Source: Trinickia fusca
Lineage (GTDB): Bacteria; Pseudomonadota; Gammaproteobacteria; Burkholderiales; Burkholderiaceae
Length of the DNA: 64,000 bases
Assembly (NCBI RefSeq): GCF_003628145.1
Contig: NZ_RBZV01000005.1
Span: 1 to 64,000, forward strand
Direction of reading: 5' to 3'
Under the pieces are notes generated by a model. The model ran no database searches. It was given only the letters and a program-made list of their open reading frames with translations, and had not been told where the DNA came from. The position numbers were made by a program, and so were the translations under genes. Positions 18,167-27,000 of this stretch are shown one piece after another. Positions within the stretch are counted from its first letter, which is position 1, and each line of letters begins with the position of its first letter.

Positions 18167-20119
18167 CTAGGCAGGCCGGAGCGTACGCTCCAACGGTAGC
18201 CACAGCGTGAAGCGCGTTCCCTCCGGCCCCGATACCCAAGTGGCGGTGCCGTCGATGGCCTGAGCCCGGCGCTGCTGGTTGTGGAGGCCACGTCCTTTGC
18301 CGGCGGAAGCCAGGGCGCTCTGAACATCGAAGCCCTGGCCGTTATCTTCGATGCTCACCAGCACGCCGTCCGCTTGTGCGGCCGTCTCCACCCGGATCTC
18401 GCTGGCGCGCGTGTGATGCAGGATGTTGGAGATGCTCTCCTGCACGATGCGCAGGATGTGCAGCGCGCTGGATGGGTCGAGCCACGTCAGGGTCGGCAGT
18501 CTTTGCACTTCCCAGAGCAGGGCGATGCCGGTGCCCTCCAGGCGCGGTTCCAGCCGGAAGCGCAGCGTAGCCAGCAACAGCAACAGGTCTGCCTCGACGG
18601 GTTCCATCGAGTCGATGGTGAGCTTCAGGTCGTCCAAGCAGCCCTTGAGGATGCTCGATACATCCGAATCACTGGCACCGCCCCGCTCGACGGAGCGGAT
18701 GGCGCTGATCAGCGACGAGCCCAGGCCGTCGTGCATATCCTGCATCAGGCGGCGCCGCTCGTCGCTGATGGTCTGGCGTCGCTCGGCCTCGCGCAGCAGC
18801 CGGTGGCTTTCCTCCAACTCGGCTTCGCGTGCCCGCAGGCGCTGTGCGAGATTGGCATTAACCTGCTCGACCTCGAGAATGGCACTCGCGTAGCGGTGGT
18901 ACATCAGATAGCCGAACATCGCGAACGTGACGGCATTCATATAGGCGCCGAGAAACCAGCCTTCCTGGCTGATCACGTTGTTGTGCATCAGCCAGTCGGA
19001 CACGCCAAGCAAGGTGCACACGCCTACGCCCACTGCCAACAGCCGTGCTTCCCACGAGCGGCGCCAGGCAATCAGCACGCCCACCAGGCCGACCGTCGCG
19101 CCCATCGAAATGGCGACCGCATAGATCAACGGAACGATGACGGGCGTGTTCGGCAGCACGGGCAGCACGCCCACCACGGGTAGCGTCAGCAGCGTGATCG
19201 CTCCGGTGATGCCGACCACCGCACGGGTCAGCCACTTGAGCGGGCGCCCGTGTAGCTGACACAGAAAAAAATGGATGACCGTAATCAGCCAGAACAGGGC
19301 GTTCAGCGTCAGCCAGGCAAACCAATCATCGGTGATCGACACACTCGCGTAGTAATGCAGGTGGCCCGCGAACGAGGTTGCCGCCAGATTGAAGAAGAGC
19401 AGGTAGCCGGTTTCTTCGCGGCGCCAGAACCACACGCACAGCGCAAAGATACCCACCATCAGGAACGACGTGCTGAGCATGACCGGCAACTCGCGCTGCA
19501 ACCATTGGCGCATGGTGTAGCGCCCGCGCAGCGCATCGGCTGTGCCCAGCCAGAGCGAGGCCAGGCCAACTTGTGCTGTCGGTGTGTGTTCCAGGCGGAT
19601 CAGAATCTCGCCGAGCGGGGCGTCGCCGTTGCGCCTGTCCAGCTCCACCCATAGCGGGGTGAACAGGCTGTCCCATAGCGGCCCCTGCTCTTGCGCACGG
19701 TAGATCAGCCGACCATCGGCGTAGATGGCGATGGTGCCGTCGGTCCTGATGCGGCTGCCGTAGAGCACCAACGGTCCGGCTGGCAGGGACAGCCCTCGCG
19801 TGGAGAGCCGGATCCAGGTGACGCCGCCGATCGTGTTGATGGGAGCACCCGGCTGAGCCTTGGGCCGGGTGGCAGGCATGGCCTGGGGCAGTACGGTGGG
19901 TTGCCAGGCATCAGGCAGGGCACGCGTGTCTACTGTCAGTGGCGGCAGGGTCATGCCGGTTGCTTTCGTCGTCTGCCAGTCGGCGTGTGTGAGGTGCACG
20001 CTCGCGGTGGCGGGCTGAACACCATCGGCGGAGACGTACCAAATGCCAACCGCAATCAGTATCGCAATGGAAAAGAAGAGCACGGCATTGGCGAGCAGCG
20101 TCGCGGGGCGATATCTCAC
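18167..20119 (-). CDS. Sensor histidine kinase with 7TM module (NarX/HisKA_3 type)
   Basis: This is a membrane sensor kinase of about 650 aa. Order: TM helix (about 8-30), extracytoplasmic region with a jelly-roll-like pattern (about 35-220), a seven-helix membrane module (about 225-425), a coiled coil rich in Glu and Arg, the HisKA_3 phosphoacceptor DERRRLMQDMHDGLGSS (His about 463), and an ATPase domain with IVQESISNILHHT (N box) and VSIEDNGQGFD (G box). The 7TMR-DISM layout is known for small-ligand sensing. GTG 20119 has a good AAGG ribosome site; GTG 20158 is an alternative. Its partner regulator is the same-strand gene at 20499. Confidence 0.88.
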   Translation of the reverse strand: MRYRPATLLANAVLFFSIAILIAVGIWYVSADGVQPATASVHLTHADWQTTKATGMTLPPLTVDTRALPDAWQPTVLPQAMPATRPKAQPGAPINTIGGVTWIRLSTRGLSLPAGPLVLYGSRIRTDGTIAIYADGRLIYRAQEQGPLWDSLFTPLWVELDRRNGDAPLGEILIRLEHTPTAQVGLASLWLGTADALRGRYTMRQWLQRELPVMLSTSFLMVGIFALCVWFWRREETGYLLFFNLAATSFAGHLHYYASVSITDDWFAWLTLNALFWLITVIHFFLCQLHGRPLKWLTRAVVGITGAITLLTLPVVGVLPVLPNTPVIVPLIYAVAISMGATVGLVGVLIAWRRSWEARLLAVGVGVCTLLGVSDWLMHNNVISQEGWFLGAYMNAVTFAMFGYLMYHRYASAILEVEQVNANLAQRLRAREAELEESHRLLREAERRQTISDERRRLMQDMHDGLGSSLISAIRSVERGGASDSDVSSILKGCLDDLKLTIDSMEPVEADLLLLLATLRFRLEPRLEGTGIALLWEVQRLPTLTWLDPSSALHILRIVQESISNILHHTRASEIRVETAAQADGVLVSIEDNGQGFDVQSALASAGKGRGLHNQQRRAQAIDGTATWVSGPEGTRFTLWLPLERTLRPA

Positions 20120-20213
20120 GACACCACCTTGCCTGGATATTGAGCGATGACGCAACACGTACGGACCGTGACGGAGGATGTCCGCATCGGCCGGTAGCCC
20201 CGATATTTTGGTC

Positions 20214-20318
20214 TCATGGATGGCTTTCCGCCTTGTAGGTGACTTTGAGCTTGCCGTAGATGCGCCGCGCGCAGCCGCGCACGATGAAGTGCGACAGGGC
20301 CGTCAGTTTATCGAAGTC
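20214..20318 (-). pseudogene. Remnant of a second LuxR-type response regulator
   Basis: The minus-strand frame reads DKLTALSHFIVRGC then ARRIYGKLKV and KAE before a stop. This parallels MELSHFTVRSF, VRRIYGKLEV and KAE at the C-terminus of the intact regulator at 20499. An in-frame stop lies at 20319-20321 and no receiver domain precedes it, so this is a roughly 30-codon fragment left by a duplication followed by deletion. Confidence 0.65.
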
Positions 20319-20498
20319 TTATGACGGGAAGCCGTCGGCAATGACGCTAGGGTGTGCGTCGGGTCGGAGCGACCTTAGGGTGGCGCGATCCGCGGTGAGC
20401 AGAGCACGCTGGCAGAGTTACCTGGAGACGGGGGCGATTGACGTGGGCTGGCGGTTTGCCCGCCGGATCTTGGACGCCCCGGGACATGCGGGCACCGC
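20319..20498. other. Intergenic region between regulator remnant and regulator gene
   Basis: This is the part of the 340-bp gap not covered by the remnant. I see no gene, promoter or clear terminator in it. Confidence 0.3.
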
Positions 20499-21203
20499 TT
20501 AGTCGTCCAACAGCCCCAGCGTTCTGGCTTCGTAAATGGCTTCCGCTTTGGAGTTGACTTCGAGTTTGCCGTAGATGCGGCGAACGAAGCTGCGCACGGT
20601 GAAGTGGGACAACTCCATCAGACGGGCGATCTCCTGCGTCGAGAAGCCTTTGGTGATGTAGTCGAGGACTTCCTTCTCGCGCGCCGATAGCGATGGGGAG
20701 GGGGTGGCGGGTGCTGCGGGTGATTTCGGAGGGACGGTTGCGCCGGCTTGACCCTGCTGGAATCGCAGCAGGATCTGTCGGGCGATGATGGGACTGATCG
20801 GGCTGCCGCCGCTGGCGAGGCTGCGGATCTCGTCGGTCATGCGCGCGGGCGAGCTGTCCTTGAGCAGATAGCCGGCTGCCCCAGCCTCGATCGAGCGCAT
20901 CACGTGCGTCTCGTCGCCAAAGTTGGAGCTGACCATGATGCTGCAGCTGGGCCACTGCCGTGCAGCCTCGCGGATGACGTCGATGCCCGAGCCATCCGGC
21001 AGGCCGAGGTCGACGAGCAGCACGTCGGCAGGCGGCCCCTGCAGCAGGGCGAGCCCCTCGGCACGCGTGCCCGCAACGCCCGCCAAGCGCATATCCGGCG
21101 CGGCCTGGATGGCCCGGCTCAGCGCTTCGGAGAAGCTGGGGTCGTCCTCGACGATCACGACGTGGATGGGGTGCGTTTCGGAGCCGGTATGGGTGGATTG
21201 CAT
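20499..21203 (-). CDS. NarL/LuxR-family response regulator
   Basis: The 234-aa protein has a receiver domain (residues 13-130) with acidic pair EDD at 19-21, phosphoacceptor Asp65 in LLVDLGLPDG, and the conserved Lys in YLLKDSSP. A Pro/Ala-rich linker (about 148-165) leads to a LuxR HTH (LSAREKEVLDYITKGFSTQ, EIARLMELSHFTVRSFVRRI, YGKLEVNSKAEAIYEA). It lies upstream of the histidine kinase gene on the same strand and is divergent from the tail-collar genes. It likely controls this accessory cluster. Confidence 0.92.
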   Translation of the reverse strand: MQSTHTGSETHPIHVVIVEDDPSFSEALSRAIQAAPDMRLAGVAGTRAEGLALLQGPPADVLLVDLGLPDGSGIDVIREAARQWPSCSIMVSSNFGDETHVMRSIEAGAAGYLLKDSSPARMTDEIRSLASGGSPISPIIARQILLRFQQGQAGATVPPKSPAAPATPSPSLSAREKEVLDYITKGFSTQEIARLMELSHFTVRSFVRRIYGKLEVNSKAEAIYEARTLGLLDD

Positions 21204-21241
21204 GATGGAGCGATTGTAAAGGGGGAAGGTGATCGCCCCGT

Positions 21242-21259
21242 GTAGCGCATTTGTGCTAC
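21242..21259. promoter_or_regulatory. Dyad symmetry in the regulator/tail-collar divergent region
   Basis: GTAGCGCATTTGTGCTAC has 8-bp arms with one mismatch around a central TT. It lies 38 bp upstream of the response-regulator start and about 130 bp upstream of the first tail-collar gene. A TATACT at 21283-21288 could be a plus-strand -10 box, but its -35 is poor. The dyad is a plausible binding site for the NarL-type regulator. Confidence 0.35.
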
Positions 21260-21386
21260 AGCAAATAGTAGGTTCCGCTCCCTATACTCGCCCCGTCTTT
21301 CTTGATAAGTATCAACACAAAACCCTTGCGGGTAGCTAGGTGGCCGTCTTCAACCAGGGCACGTGGCGCATCGCTGGAGACCATCG

Positions 21387-21932
21387 TTGGAACCATTTGT
21401 CGGGGAAATCAAGCTGTGCGCCTTTGCGTTCCCGCCCAGGGGCTGGGCCCTCTGTAACGGCGCGCTGGTCCGCATCAATCAGAATCGGATGCTGTACGCG
21501 TTGCTGGGCACGCAATACGGTGGCGACGGAATCGTCACCTTCGCGCTGCCGGATTTGCGCGGACGCGTCGCCGTGCATCGTGACGTAGACCATCCGCAGG
21601 GCACCGCCGGCGGGTTGGAACGGGTGACCTTGAGTGATGGGCAGGTGCCGGCGCACAACCATCCATTCAACGTGTCCAGCACGCCCGGTACCGCGATCAA
21701 TATCGACACGACGCAGGATCATCTGCTGGCGGCCAGCCAGGTCTATGACGCGTCCACCCCGTCCAGCAGCAAGCCCGGTAAGCCGATCTATGCCGCTGCA
21801 ACCAACCTGATCGAGCTGGGCCGCATCATGTGCGACCCCGTGGGAGCCGGGGCTGCACACGAGAACATGCAGCCTTCGCTGGTGCTCAACTACGTCATCG
21901 CTTTGGATGGCATCTACCCAATCAAGGGCTGA
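21387..21932 (+). CDS. Tail-collar domain protein 1 (microcystin-dependent-protein-like)
   Basis: The 181-aa protein has a phage tail-collar domain at its N-terminus: EPFVGEIKLCAFAFPPRGWALCNG, then YALLGTQYGGDG and FALPDLRGRVAVH. The C-terminal part ends HENMQPSLVLNYVIALDG, the standard ending of this family. I place the start at TTG 21387, which has GGAG 7 bp upstream and matches family N-termini; GTG 21363 is an alternative. Tail-collar proteins trimerise in phage fibres, but stand-alone chromosomal trios like this lack other phage genes and their function is not established. Confidence 0.82.
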   Translation: MEPFVGEIKLCAFAFPPRGWALCNGALVRINQNRMLYALLGTQYGGDGIVTFALPDLRGRVAVHRDVDHPQGTAGGLERVTLSDGQVPAHNHPFNVSSTPGTAINIDTTQDHLLAASQVYDASTPSSSKPGKPIYAAATNLIELGRIMCDPVGAGAAHENMQPSLVLNYVIALDGIYPIKG

Positions 21933-21934
21933 TC

Positions 21935-22486
21935 ATGGCTGGATGGTTTCTTGGTGAAATCAGGATGTTTGGCGGCAACGCCGCCCCGGCGGGCTGGATG
22001 ATGTGCGACGGGTCGGCGCTGAACATCAACGATTACGACGAGTTGTTTGCGCTGATCGGCACAACCTATGGCAGTAGCGGTCCCAACACGTTCCGCCTGC
22101 CCGATTTGCGCGGCAGGCTGCCGGTCGGCCAGGGTGCCGCCCCTGGACTCACCCGTCGCCTCATGGGGCAGCAGGTCGGCGTGAATGGCGTCAGCCTGAC
22201 CGATGCCAACCTGCCGGCGCATCTGCACGCCGTCAATGCAAGCGACAACATTGCCGATGCCGTCGCGCCCGGGCCGACGTTGACGCTGGGCACGATCAGC
22301 CAGGATCCGGCTGTGTCGCTGTTCTACGGTGCCAGCGCAGACGGCTCCACCCCGATCGCCAAGCAGGCATTCAGCAGCCAGGCATTCGGTTCGATCGGGA
22401 ACGGCACGCCGCACACCAATCAGATGTGCACGTTGTCGATCAATTACATCATCGCTGTTGCAGGGATGTTCCCTTCGCAGGGTTGA
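21935..22486 (+). CDS. Tail-collar domain protein 2
   Basis: The 183-aa protein has MAGWFLGEIRMFGGNAAPAG and MMCDGSALNIN, then ALIGTTYGSSGPNTFRLPDLRGRLPVGQG. The ending is HTNQMCTLSINYIIAVAGMFPSQG. It is a paralogue of its two neighbours with a divergent central variable region (about residues 85-150), which in phage fibres is where receptor contact occurs. It begins 2 bp after the stop of protein 1, so the genes are co-translated. Confidence 0.85.
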   Translation: MAGWFLGEIRMFGGNAAPAGWMMCDGSALNINDYDELFALIGTTYGSSGPNTFRLPDLRGRLPVGQGAAPGLTRRLMGQQVGVNGVSLTDANLPAHLHAVNASDNIADAVAPGPTLTLGTISQDPAVSLFYGASADGSTPIAKQAFSSQAFGSIGNGTPHTNQMCTLSINYIIAVAGMFPSQG

Positions 22487-22502
22487 AGATTCGGAGCAAA
22501 AC

Positions 22503-23009
22503 ATGGCAGATCAATTCCTTGGGGAAATCCGCATCTTCGGATTCAACTACGCGCCGGCCGACTGGGCATTCTGTGACGGCCAATTGATGCCTATCGAGCA
22601 GAACCGGAAGCTTTTTTCCGTTCTGGGCGTCACCTATGGCGGCAACGGTGTAGACAACTTCGCTCTGCCCGATCTGCGCGGCCGGGCTGCCATGGCGCCG
22701 GACGCCGGCGGCCTGAACAATCCGCAAGGTGCAGATACCGTGCAACTCTCGGCGGATCAAATGCCGGCGCATACCCATACCCTCTACGCCGACTACTTGA
22801 GGCCACACTCCAGCGCACCCGACGGCCGTCTGCCGGCACATTCGAGCGAGGCCAACAACTGCGCTTTCATTGCCACGGGCACTACCCCCGGCCCGACGAT
22901 TACCCAGCTTTCGCCACTTGCAGTCGGCACCTTCGGCGAGAGCCTGCCGCATGAGAACAGACAGCCGTACCTCGGGTTGAATTTCTGCATTGCCCTGAAG
23001 GACGCGTGA
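22503..23009 (+). CDS. Tail-collar domain protein 3
   Basis: The 168-aa paralogue has MADQFLGEIRIFGFNYAPAD, WAFCDGQLMPIEQNRKLFSVLG and NFALPDLRGRAAM. It ends SLPHENRQPYLGLNFCIALKD. Residues 75-135 differ most from the other two. It is 16 bp downstream of protein 2. Three tandem genes of similar length but different cores suggest a hetero-oligomer or specificity variants. Confidence 0.85.
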   Translation: MADQFLGEIRIFGFNYAPADWAFCDGQLMPIEQNRKLFSVLGVTYGGNGVDNFALPDLRGRAAMAPDAGGLNNPQGADTVQLSADQMPAHTHTLYADYLRPHSSAPDGRLPAHSSEANNCAFIATGTTPGPTITQLSPLAVGTFGESLPHENRQPYLGLNFCIALKDA

Positions 23010-23090
23010 CCGGCCTGATCTGGAAATGCCCCATCTCTGGCCGCCAGGGTTCGCCTTGACTGTTTTTCCGCTACCGCTGAGCTCCAACCG

Positions 23091-23384
23091 ATGACTTTTA
23101 CTGCTGCGCTGTTCCGGCCTTACGTCGACACATCTTTTTCCACGCATTCGCCCGACAACCGGGAGGTTGCCTTGCTGCTGGAGTCGATCACGAACGGCGC
23201 GATGGAAAACAGCGGCTATCACAGCTTTTCGCTGTTCTTCGCCGACGAGTCCTCGGCACCGCTGCCACAAGGGGGATATAGGTTGCAGCACGCACAACTG
23301 GGGGAGCAGTTCATCTTTCTGGTGCCGATCGCCAAAACCGCCAATGGCCATCGCTACCAGGCGTGCTTCAACGTGCAGGCCTGA
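23091..23384 (+). CDS. DUF6916-like small protein
   Basis: This is a 97-aa protein with no signal peptide (ALFRPYVDTSFSTH, LLLESITNGAMENSGYHSFSLFF, QGGYRLQHAQLGEQFIFLVPI). The pattern resembles the DUF6916 family that I recall next to tail-collar trios and an acetyltransferase in other proteobacteria; this assignment is from memory. The HAQLGEQFIFLVPI segment reads like a beta-hairpin of a small beta-sandwich. Function unknown. It lies 81 bp after tail-collar 3 and 17 bp before the GNAT gene. Confidence 0.6.
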   Translation: MTFTAALFRPYVDTSFSTHSPDNREVALLLESITNGAMENSGYHSFSLFFADESSAPLPQGGYRLQHAQLGEQFIFLVPIAKTANGHRYQACFNVQA

Positions 23385-23401
23385 ACCTGGGGGCGGCATT
23401 C

Positions 23402-23887
23402 ATGCATTTTGCCAACCCCCGCTTGACTCGGCGTGCCATTGCACCCAGCGATGAGGATTTCCTGCTTCGCCTCTACGCGTCGACGCGCGAAGAAGAACTG
23501 AAGCTCACCGACTGGGACGAGGAAGAGAGGCAGCGCTTCGTACGGATGCAGTTCGCTGCTCAGCAATGCGCCTACAACAGCTACCCCAATGCGGCATTTT
23601 TCCTTCTGTTGCTGGATGGGGAGCCGATCGGGCGGGTGTACTTGCAAGACCGTGAGACGACTCTTTCGATCGTCGATCTCTCTTTGTTGCCGGCATGGCG
23701 CGGGCAGGGTATCGGCGGCGACGTGCTGAAAGAGGTATTCTCGCGGGCCGGCGTCCGGCAACAAGCAGTCCGAATTCACGTGGAAAAGCTGAACCCGGCA
23801 TTGCGGCTGTATCAACGGCTGGGCTTTCGGTTGCTGGAAGACAAGGGCGTGTACCTCCTGCTGGAGCGGGGTGGGGGTAGAGCGTAG
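23402..23887 (+). CDS. GNAT-family N-acetyltransferase
   Basis: The 161-aa protein has the GNAT fold: RRAIAPSDEDFLLRLYASTREEEL, a central beta-strand YLQDRE, motif A as SLLPAWRGQGIGGDVLKEVF (acetyl-CoA pyrophosphate loop RGQGIG) and motif B as NPALRLYQRLGFRLLEDKG. It transfers acetyl from acetyl-CoA to an amine; the acceptor is unknown. ATG 23402 fits the family start; the frame is open back to 23363 inside the DUF6916 gene. Its place in the cluster suggests modification of a cluster product. Confidence 0.82.
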   Translation: MHFANPRLTRRAIAPSDEDFLLRLYASTREEELKLTDWDEEERQRFVRMQFAAQQCAYNSYPNAAFFLLLLDGEPIGRVYLQDRETTLSIVDLSLLPAWRGQGIGGDVLKEVFSRAGVRQQAVRIHVEKLNPALRLYQRLGFRLLEDKGVYLLLERGGGRA

Positions 23888-24007
23888 GGCAGCCACGCCT
23901 CGTAGCACGCGGGGCGTGGGCCGGTGTGTCCATTGATAACGAACGCGCCGGCCAGGCGTCGTGTCATCCAATTCAATCTAATTCAATCAAAAAGAAAGGT
24001 CGCCGGA

Positions 24008-27000
24008 ATGGGCCACAAGGGGAAATCAAGTGCGGTAGCGCGCGGCAACGCCTGCCTATCGCTCTGGGTGCGTATCTTCGCGGCTATTTGCGCGATGTTG
24101 TTGTTTCCTGCAGCAGCCAGGGCGACCTGCACATTCACCGCGAGCGAGAACCAGGTGGGGGGCGTGGTCGTGTGGACCCCGACCCCGACGAGCGCGCCGG
24201 CCAATCTTGTTGGCTGCGATCCTAACGGCAACGGCGTTTTTAGCAATGCCGCCCTGCGCAACGACCCGATTGCGACCAGTCAGGGGGGCACGCTGACACC
24301 GACTGATCCCGCCTCCCAAGATCAATTCGCCTACACGCCCAAGGTCGGGTTTTACGGTACGGACTCGGCGACTTTCTATGCGTGGAACGGGAGCAACTAT
24401 GGTCCGTATACGGTCACCATCACGGTCAGCCCTGTCATCCCGACCCTATCGTCCGTCTCGCCCTCGTCGAGTTCGGCGTCGGGCGGTATCAGCGTCACGC
24501 TCTCTGGCGCTGCGTTGACGGGTGCAACGGCTGTCCAGTTCGGCAGTGTCAACGCCCCGGCTTTTACCGTCAATTCCGATTCGTCGATTACCGCGACTGC
24601 TCCGGCGGGCACGGCCAACACCACGGTGGATATCACCGTGACCACCCCAGGTGGGACGAGCGCCGTCGGCGCGAGCGACAAATTCACCTATAACGCGCCG
24701 CCGACAGTGACGGCGGTTTCTCCCAGTGGCGGCTCGGCGGCCGGTGGCACGTCGGTCACCCTTAGCGGCGCTAATTTCACCGGGGTGACTGCGGTGAAGT
24801 TCGGTGGCGGCAACGCCGCCTCATTCACGGTCAATAGCGCGACATCGATTACCGCCACTGCGCCGGCTGGCAGCGGCACGGTTGATGTCACGGTCACGAC
24901 GTCCGGGGGCGGCACGAGTGCGACCAGCGGAGCCGATCAGTTCACTTACGTGCCGGCCCCCGCGGTCAGCAGTGTTTCGCCCAGCAGTGGCCCGGTTGCT
25001 GGCGGTACGTCGGTCACGATTAGCGGCACCAACTTCACCGGCGCGACGGCGGTGAAGTTTGGCAGTACCAACGCCAGCTCGTTCACGGTCAACAGTGCAA
25101 CGTCGATTACCGCCACTGCGCCTGCTGGCAGCGGTGCGGTTGATGTCACCGTCACGACGCCCGGGGGCACGAGCGCGACCAGCGGTGCCGACCAATTCAC
25201 TTACGTGCCGGCCCCCGCGGTCAGCAGTGTTTCACCCAGCAGTGGCCCGGCGGCCGGTGGCACGTCGGTCACGATTGGCGGCACCAACTTCACCGGCGCG
25301 ACGGCGGTGAAGTTTGGCGGCACCAACGCCAGCTCATTCACGGTCAACAGTGCAACGTCGATTACCGCAACTGCGCCGGCAGGCAGCGGTACCGTTGATG
25401 TCACCGTCACGACGTCCAATGGCACGAGCGTGACCAGCGGTGCCGACCAATTCACGTACGTGCAGCCGCCCGTCGCCGGCGCGGCGAGCGTGACGGTCGC
25501 CCACGGCAGTACCAACGATGCAGTGACGCTCAACCTCTCCGGGGGCGCGGCGACGTCGGTGGCAGTGGCGACTGCCGCGGCTCACGGTACCGCCACGGCG
25601 AGCGGCACCGGCATGACCTATACGCCCAACGCTTCCTATTCGGGCGTGGATAGCTTCACGTATACCGCGACCAACAGCGCCGGTACATCGTCGCCCGCTA
25701 CAGTGACGGTAACGGTCTCCAGCGCAACGCTCAGCTACGCGCCAGCAGCACCCTCGCCCGGTGCAGTCGGTGTGGCCTACAGCCAGTCGGTGGCATCTGC
25801 CAGCGGCGGCACCGGGCCTTACACCTATGCGCTCGCCACGGGCTCGCTGCCGCCGGGTGTCACGCTGAGCAGCAATGGCACGCTCAGCGGTACCCCCATC
25901 GCTGCCGGCACCTTCACCTTTACCGTCGCGGCCACGGACAGCAGCACAGGCACGGGACCGTTCTCGGCCATCAGCGGCTCACTCAACTTGACGATATCGG
26001 CGCCGACTATCGCGCTCTCGCCCGGCACGTTGACGAGCCCGACGGTCGGCATGACTTCCTCACAGTCGGTTAGTGCCAGCGGCGGGACCGCCCCCTACAC
26101 CTATGCAATCACAGCCGGCACGTTGCCTGCGGGTATGAGTCTGTCGTCAGGTGGCGTTTTGTCAGGCACGCCCACTGCCGGGGGCAACTTCAATTTCACG
26201 GTTACGGCCACCGACAGCTCCACGGGTACGGGGCCTTTTACCGGTAGCCGCAACTACACGCTCACGGTCAACGCCCCCACGCTGTCGATCACACCCGCAG
26301 CAGGTAGCCTGAGCGCGACGACCAGCGTCGCCTATAGTCAATCGTTCGCGGCCGCCAACGGTAGGGCGCCTTACACGTACGTGTTGTCCGTCAACTCCGG
26401 CACGCTGCCGACGGGCCTGTCGTTCAACGCCGCCACCGGCGTATTGTCCGGTACGCCCACCACGGCCGGCACGGTCAACTTCACGGTCAGCGGCACCGAC
26501 AGCAGTACCGGCACGGGTCCCTACACCGTCTCGGCCACGTACACACTGGCCACCTCCGCGCCGACCATCACCGTGTCTCCTGCAACGTTGCCGAGCGCGA
26601 GCACGGGCATGGCGTACAGCCAAAGCGTGACGGCCAGCGGCGGCAGCGCGCCATACACCTACGCCGTGTCGAGCGGAGCGCTGCCGACAGGGCTCAGCCT
26701 CAACGCCAGCACAGGGGCGCTCGGCGGTACGCCCACGGCCGCCGGCACGTTCGGCTTCACGGTGCGCGGCACCGACGCCAACGGCTACAGCGGCACGCGC
26801 AACTACAGCCTCACCGTGGCAGCGCCCACCATCGTGTTGAGCCCGGCGACGCTGTCCAGTGCCACGGTCGGTACGGCCTACAGCCAGACGGTGACATCGA
26901 GCGGCGGCATCGCGCCCTATACCTATGCTGTCACCAGCGGCGCTTTGCCTGCGGGCATGTCGCTGGCTTCCAACGGTGTCCTGTCGGGCACGCCAACCGC

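Noticed and set aside
21387-23009. Possible prophage
   Set aside because: Only tail-collar proteins are present; no capsid, terminase, integrase, lysis genes or attachment sites were seen.
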